Origin: Woeseiaceae bacterium
GTDB taxonomy: Bacteria; Pseudomonadota; Gammaproteobacteria; Steroidobacterales; Woeseiaceae
DNA length: 45,162 nt
Assembly (NCBI GenBank): GCA_030066075.1
Contig: JASJCH010000004.1
Span: 1 to 45,162, forward strand
Direction: 5' to 3'
Below the pieces are notes generated by a model, which was not told the DNA's origin, ran no database searches, and saw only the letters and a program-made list of their open reading frames with translations. The position numbers and the translations under genes are program-made. Numbering within the stretch: the stretch's first letter is position 1; every line of letters begins with the position of its first letter. Shown here piece after piece: positions 41,980-45,162 of this stretch.

Positions 41980-43809
41980 ATGACCCCCGACGCTCATGGC
42001 ATCGCCGTCCTGGTCCTGACGATACTCGCGTTATTCCTGTTCACGCGTGACAGGATCCCGCTCGAGTCCTCGTCGCTAGCCATCCTGATCATCCTCGTCG
42101 TCGGTTTCGAACTCGTTCCCTATTACAGGGATGGCGAACGTGCACTGGCGCCTGCAGACTTCTTTATCGGCTTCGGTAACGAGGCACTGGTCGCGATTTG
42201 TGCGCTGATGATGGTCGGCAAGGCGCTCGAGACCACGGGCGCACTGCAACCACTTGCGAATGTCGTCGGCAAAGCCTGGGCGACGCGCCCGGTTATGGCG
42301 TTGCTGACGACGCTGGTTGCAGGCGCCGTGCTCAGTGCGTTCATGAACAACACGCCGATCGTCGTGCTACTGATGCCGATCCTGGTTGGCGCATCGCTGC
42401 GCTCGAAATTCCCGGTGTCGGAAGTCATGTTACCGATGGGGCTGGCGACCATCGTCGGCGGCATGTCGACCACGATCGGCACCTCGACCAACCTGCTGGT
42501 TGTCGGCATCTCGCAAGACCTCGGCATGCACCAGTTCTCGATGTTCGAGTTCGTGCTGCCGGTCACGATCGTCGGCGGCGCCGCCATCCTGTTCCTGTGG
42601 CTCGTGGCGCCGCGACTGTTGCCCGACCGCACGCCGCCGATGGCGGACACGACGCCGCGCATTTTCAGCGCCCAGCTGCACGTCAAGGAAGGCGGCTTCG
42701 CCGATGGCAAGAAGCTCTCCGAGGTCCTCGCCAAGTGCGACGGTCACATGCGCATCGACAAGATCCAGCGCAGCGAATCCCTGCAGCTTGCCAAGCTGCC
42801 CTCGGTGGTGCTGCAGCCGGGCGACAGGCTGTTCGTCAAGGACTCGCCGGAGAACCTCAAGCACTTCGAGCAGCTTATCGGGGCGACCCTGTTCAACATC
42901 TCGGACATCGAGCACCCGGTCGACGAGGAGACGCCGCTCAAGGCCGAAGGCCAGCAGCTGGCGGAGGTCGTCGTTACGCGCGGGTCGCCGCTCCATCTGC
43001 GCAGCCTGGCCGCGGCACGTTTCTCGAGCAGCTACGGGCTGATGCCGCTGGCGTTGCACCGCGCCCGCGCGCCGAGCTCCCAGGTGACGGGCGACCTCAA
43101 CATGATCCGCCTGCGCGCCGGCGATGTGCTGCTGGTCCAGGGTTCGGGCGAGGCCATTTCCAGGCTCAAGGACAGCGGCTCGATGCTCGTGCTTGACGGT
43201 ACGACCGACCTGCCGCACACGCACAATGCGAAACGCGCGCTGGCAATCATGGGCTTCGTCGTGGCGGCCGCAGCGCTCGGCATCATGCCGATCTCGGTCA
43301 GCGCAATGGTTGGCCTGGGCCTGATGATCGTTACGGGCTGCCTGAGCTGGCGCGACGCCACAACCGCCCTGTCCATCCCCGTCGTGATGATCATCGTCGC
43401 CTCGCTCGCGCTCGGTAAAGCCCTGGTCGGCACCGGCATGGCGAACTTCGTCGCCGAGGGTTTCGTCGGGTCCGTATCGGCCCTGCCGACGCCGATGATC
43501 CTGAGTGCGTTCCTGCTGCTGATGACGGTGCTGACTAATATCGTCTCGAACAACGCGGCGGCGGCGATCGGCACGCCGATCGCGATCGGTATCGCCCAGC
43601 AGCTCGGGGTGAGCGTGGAGCCCTTCATCCTCGCTGTGCTGTTCGGCGCCAACATGAGTTTTGCCACGCCGTACGGTTACCAGACGAACCTGCTGATTCT
43701 GAGCGCCGGCGGCTACAAGTTTGCGGACTTCCTCAGGGTCGGTATTCCGCTCACCATAATCATGTGGATCGGCTTCTCCCTGGTGCTGCCGATGATGTAC
43801 GAGCTGTAA
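41980..43809 (+). CDS. SLC13-type anion transporter with two RCK_C domains
   Basis: 609 residues from the ATG at 41980; a GTG three codons earlier (41971) is also possible. Two membrane halves of about five to seven helices each flank a soluble middle with two TrkA-C/RCK_C domains (about 228-310 and 320-405; VLQPGDRLFVKDSPENL and RLRAGDVLLVQGSGEAIS are their matching turns). Substrate-loop motifs are TTIGTSTNLLVVG in the first half and FATPYGYQTNLLILSAGGYKFADF in the second, plus SNNAAAAIGTP. Relatives carry sulfate, dicarboxylate or other anions with sodium; the RCK_C domains probably sense a ligand. Substrate not readable. It follows the hypothetical gene by 20 bases. Confidence 0.92.
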   Translation: MTPDAHGIAVLVLTILALFLFTRDRIPLESSSLAILIILVVGFELVPYYRDGERALAPADFFIGFGNEALVAICALMMVGKALETTGALQPLANVVGKAWATRPVMALLTTLVAGAVLSAFMNNTPIVVLLMPILVGASLRSKFPVSEVMLPMGLATIVGGMSTTIGTSTNLLVVGISQDLGMHQFSMFEFVLPVTIVGGAAILFLWLVAPRLLPDRTPPMADTTPRIFSAQLHVKEGGFADGKKLSEVLAKCDGHMRIDKIQRSESLQLAKLPSVVLQPGDRLFVKDSPENLKHFEQLIGATLFNISDIEHPVDEETPLKAEGQQLAEVVVTRGSPLHLRSLAAARFSSSYGLMPLALHRARAPSSQVTGDLNMIRLRAGDVLLVQGSGEAISRLKDSGSMLVLDGTTDLPHTHNAKRALAIMGFVVAAAALGIMPISVSAMVGLGLMIVTGCLSWRDATTALSIPVVMIIVASLALGKALVGTGMANFVAEGFVGSVSALPTPMILSAFLLLMTVLTNIVSNNAAAAIGTPIAIGIAQQLGVSVEPFILAVLFGANMSFATPYGYQTNLLILSAGGYKFADFLRVGIPLTIIMWIGFSLVLPMMYEL

Positions 43810-43824
43810 TTACATTCGCAACCG

Positions 43825-43852
43825 TTGACCTGCACCCGGGTCGCGGTAATAC
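43825..43852 (+). promoter_or_regulatory. Predicted trp promoter
   Basis: TTGACC (43825-43830) and TAATAC (43847-43852) with a 16-base spacer make the best sigma-70 match in the window. The expected start point, seven or eight bases after the -10 box, falls on the A of the leader-peptide ATG at 43860. Confidence 0.75.
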
Positions 43853-43859
43853 TCGCCGC

Positions 43860-43919
43860 ATGAACGCTCGTCGCAACAACTGGTGGTGGCTGTCCTCGAA
43901 GGAGGGGGCGGCTGGCTGA
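43860..43919 (+). CDS. trpL: trp operon leader peptide (MNARRNNWWW type)
   Basis: A 19-codon open frame, too short for most gene finders: MNARRNN, three consecutive Trp codons (43881-43889), then LSSKEGAAG and TGA. It lies directly before an attenuator and trpE, so it is a classic transcription-attenuation leader: when charged tRNA-Trp is scarce, the ribosome stalls at the Trp codons and lets the antiterminator form. No Shine-Dalgarno precedes it, and the predicted transcript begins at its ATG, so translation would be leaderless. Function rests on established attenuation knowledge plus the sequence layout. Confidence 0.88.
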   Translation: MNARRNNWWWLSSKEGAAG

Positions 43920-43976
43920 CCATTAGCTGAGCGACATTCCAGGCCCATCTCCGCGATCGTGGTGATGGGTTTTTTT
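43901..43976 (+). terminator. trp attenuator: antiterminator and intrinsic terminator
   Basis: Terminator: CCCATC (43944-43949) pairs with GATGGG (43964-43969), extended inward by CC/GG across a mismatch, and is followed by seven T (43970-43976). Antiterminator: GGAGGGGGCGGCTGG (43901-43915) can pair with CCAGGCCCATCTCC (43939-43952), with bulges, and would remove the terminator's left arm. A competing short 1:2 stem is CCTC/GAGG (around 43894-43905), just after the Trp codons. The pairings were drawn by eye, not by energy calculation. Confidence 0.85.
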
Positions 43977-43980
43977 ATGG

Positions 43981-45162
43981 GTGACAAAGTTGGAAGCACC
44001 GTTTGACATAGCAGCAGATCTCGACACGCCGGTATCGGCGTACCTCAAGCTGCGCGACCTGCAGCCGCGGTTCCTGCTCGAGAGCGTCGAGGGCGGCGAA
44101 CGCCTGGCGCGCTACTCCTTTCTCGGCTTCGGCGAGGCCCTCGAGGTGCGCATGGACGACCAGGCCCTGCACATCAATGGCCAGAGCGCCGCGCGGCCGT
44201 CTGATCAGCAGGAGTACCTCGACGCACTGCGCAGCGCCCTCGCCCAGGCGCCACGACCGGGTCCGGAGGTCGACGGGCTGCCATTCGCAGGCGGACTCGT
44301 CGGCGTATCGGGCTACGACGTCGTGCGCCTGTTCGAGAGACTGCCGCGCAGCGTCGACGTGCAGTCCGACATACCCGATGCGGCATTCGTCGCGCCGGCG
44401 TCGCTGCTTGTCTTCGATCACCTGACGCGCCGCGTCGCCCTGCTGCACGACGGCCCCGAAGGCGAGCGGCAGGCACTGCGGAACGAGGTCATTCGTTGCC
44501 TGCGCGGACCGGTCCCGAACGGCAACGGCGCCGTCGAGATTTCGCCTGCCAGCGCCAGCTTCACCGAGGAAGAGTTCTGCGAGAGGGTCGACGCGTGCAA
44601 GGAGTACATCGCGGCGGGCGATATTTACCAGATAGTGATATCCGTCCTGTTCAAGGGCCGCAGCAATGTCTCCCCGTTCGAGGTCTACCGCGCGCTAAGA
44701 CTGCTCAACCCGTCGCCGTACATGTTCTTCCTCGAATTCGGCGACCTCAAGGTCGTAGGGTCCTCACCGGAGGCGCTCGTCAAGCTCAACGGCAGCACGG
44801 CGTCGCTGCGCCCCATCGCCGGCACGCTGCCGCGCGGCGAGACGCCGCAAGAAGACCGGGCCAACGAGGCCGCGCTGCTCGCCGATCCCAAGGAAGCGGC
44901 CGAGCACGTGATGCTCGTCGACCTGGCGCGTAACGATCTCGGCCGGGTGGCGTCGCCCGGATCGGTCGAGGTCGACCCGTACCGCGCGATCGAGCGTTAC
45001 AGCCACGTCATGCACATCGTGAGCGGTGTCAAAGGCGAGCTGGCCGAAGGGCGCGACCAGTTCGACCTGTTTGCGGCCAGCTTCCCGGCCGGGACGCTCG
45101 TTGGCGCGCCCAAGGTTCGCGCCATGGAGATCATCGAGGAGATGGAGCAGGTCGGCCGCGGC
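43981..45162 (+). CDS. trpE: Anthranilate synthase component I, 3' end beyond window
   Basis: A GTG start at 43981 opens 394 codons without a stop up to the window edge. LLES at residues 32-35 is the motif that binds feedback-inhibiting tryptophan. The chorismate-binding domain shows EYIAAGDIYQIVIS, PSPYMFFLEFG, SSPEALVKL, RPIAGTLPRG, HVMLVDLARNDLGRV, SHVMHIVSGV and GTLVGAPKVRAMEII. It makes anthranilate from chorismate and glutamine-derived ammonia with TrpG. The GTG begins only four bases after the attenuator T-run, leaving little room for a ribosome site. An ATG at 43977 opens a nine-codon out-of-frame peptide overlapping the start. Control is by attenuation plus probable Trp feedback. Confidence 0.96.
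   Translation, partial: MTKLEAPFDIAADLDTPVSAYLKLRDLQPRFLLESVEGGERLARYSFLGFGEALEVRMDDQALHINGQSAARPSDQQEYLDALRSALAQAPRPGPEVDGLPFAGGLVGVSGYDVVRLFERLPRSVDVQSDIPDAAFVAPASLLVFDHLTRRVALLHDGPEGERQALRNEVIRCLRGPVPNGNGAVEISPASASFTEEEFCERVDACKEYIAAGDIYQIVISVLFKGRSNVSPFEVYRALRLLNPSPYMFFLEFGDLKVVGSSPEALVKLNGSTASLRPIAGTLPRGETPQEDRANEAALLADPKEAAEHVMLVDLARNDLGRVASPGSVEVDPYRAIERYSHVMHIVSGVKGELAEGRDQFDLFAASFPAGTLVGAPKVRAMEIIEEMEQVGRG

Noticed and set aside
1-45162. CRISPR arrays, prophage, insertion sequences, tRNA or rRNA genes, toxin-antitoxin pairs
   Set aside because: I looked for repeat-spacer periodicity, transposase or integrase motifs and RNA-gene signatures on both strands and saw none; the window is conserved core genome.

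Overview
The window reads as a GC-rich chromosomal segment of a gammaproteobacterium. It is densely packed with housekeeping operons and contains no phage, insertion sequence, CRISPR array, tRNA or rRNA that I can see. Ubiquinone synthesis (UbiA), a gammaproteobacterial gmk-rpoZ-spoT-recG cluster, a ponA/pilMNOPQ/aroK/aroB/dgt block and a tesA/ybbA/ybbP block point to the Pseudomonas-Xanthomonas-Chromatiales side of the class. An environmental lineage such as Woeseiales would fit, but the sequence alone does not settle the order.

Layout. 1-198 is the 5' end of coxB (minus). bioC (minus) and comF (plus) diverge. A minus-strand stress/nucleotide operon runs yicC, a membrane protein, gmk, rpoZ, spoT, ridA, recG, ubiA (9979 down to 1870), and ubiA meets comF tail to tail. 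A PP2C phosphatase, rph, rdgB and hemW follow on plus (10014-13251). An AT-rich gap holds a perfect palindrome of two DnaA boxes beside the rpmE promoter. After rpmE come gltA (plus), and a hypothetical gene with ponA (minus). The type IV pilus alignment/secretin operon pilMNOPQ (18858-23831) ends in a UUCG-loop terminator that touches the aroK start codon. It is followed by aroK, aroB, dgt, pyrF and hemE. A minus-strand lipid cluster (tesA, fadD, a cupin-like gene) diverges from a YbbA/YbbP ABC exporter and a Nudix gene. Next are a 2-hydroxyacid dehydrogenase (minus), a YcgN protein, an iodotyrosine-deiodinase-like flavoprotein, a TraB-like protein (minus) and PEP carboxylase (minus). The last plus-strand block holds an unrecognised 401-residue protein, an SLC13-type anion transporter, and a trp leader with attenuator in front of trpE, which runs off the right edge.

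The least ordinary signals are in the non-coding parts. The trp attenuator has a leader peptide with three consecutive Trp codons, and its start codon sits where transcription should begin, so the leader is predicted to be leaderless. The AT-rich gap upstream of rpmE carries the 10-bp-arm DnaA-box palindrome. Two far-apart palindromic elements (24411-24483 and 36931-37017) share a conserved loop but have unrelated, self-complementary stems, which suggests a dispersed repeat family. Two genes (aroK, trpE) start within four bases of a terminator-like hairpin or its T-run. tesA and ybbA have start codons that overlap on opposite strands. Among proteins, the deiodinase-like enzyme keeps all three substrate-lid residues at the family spacing.
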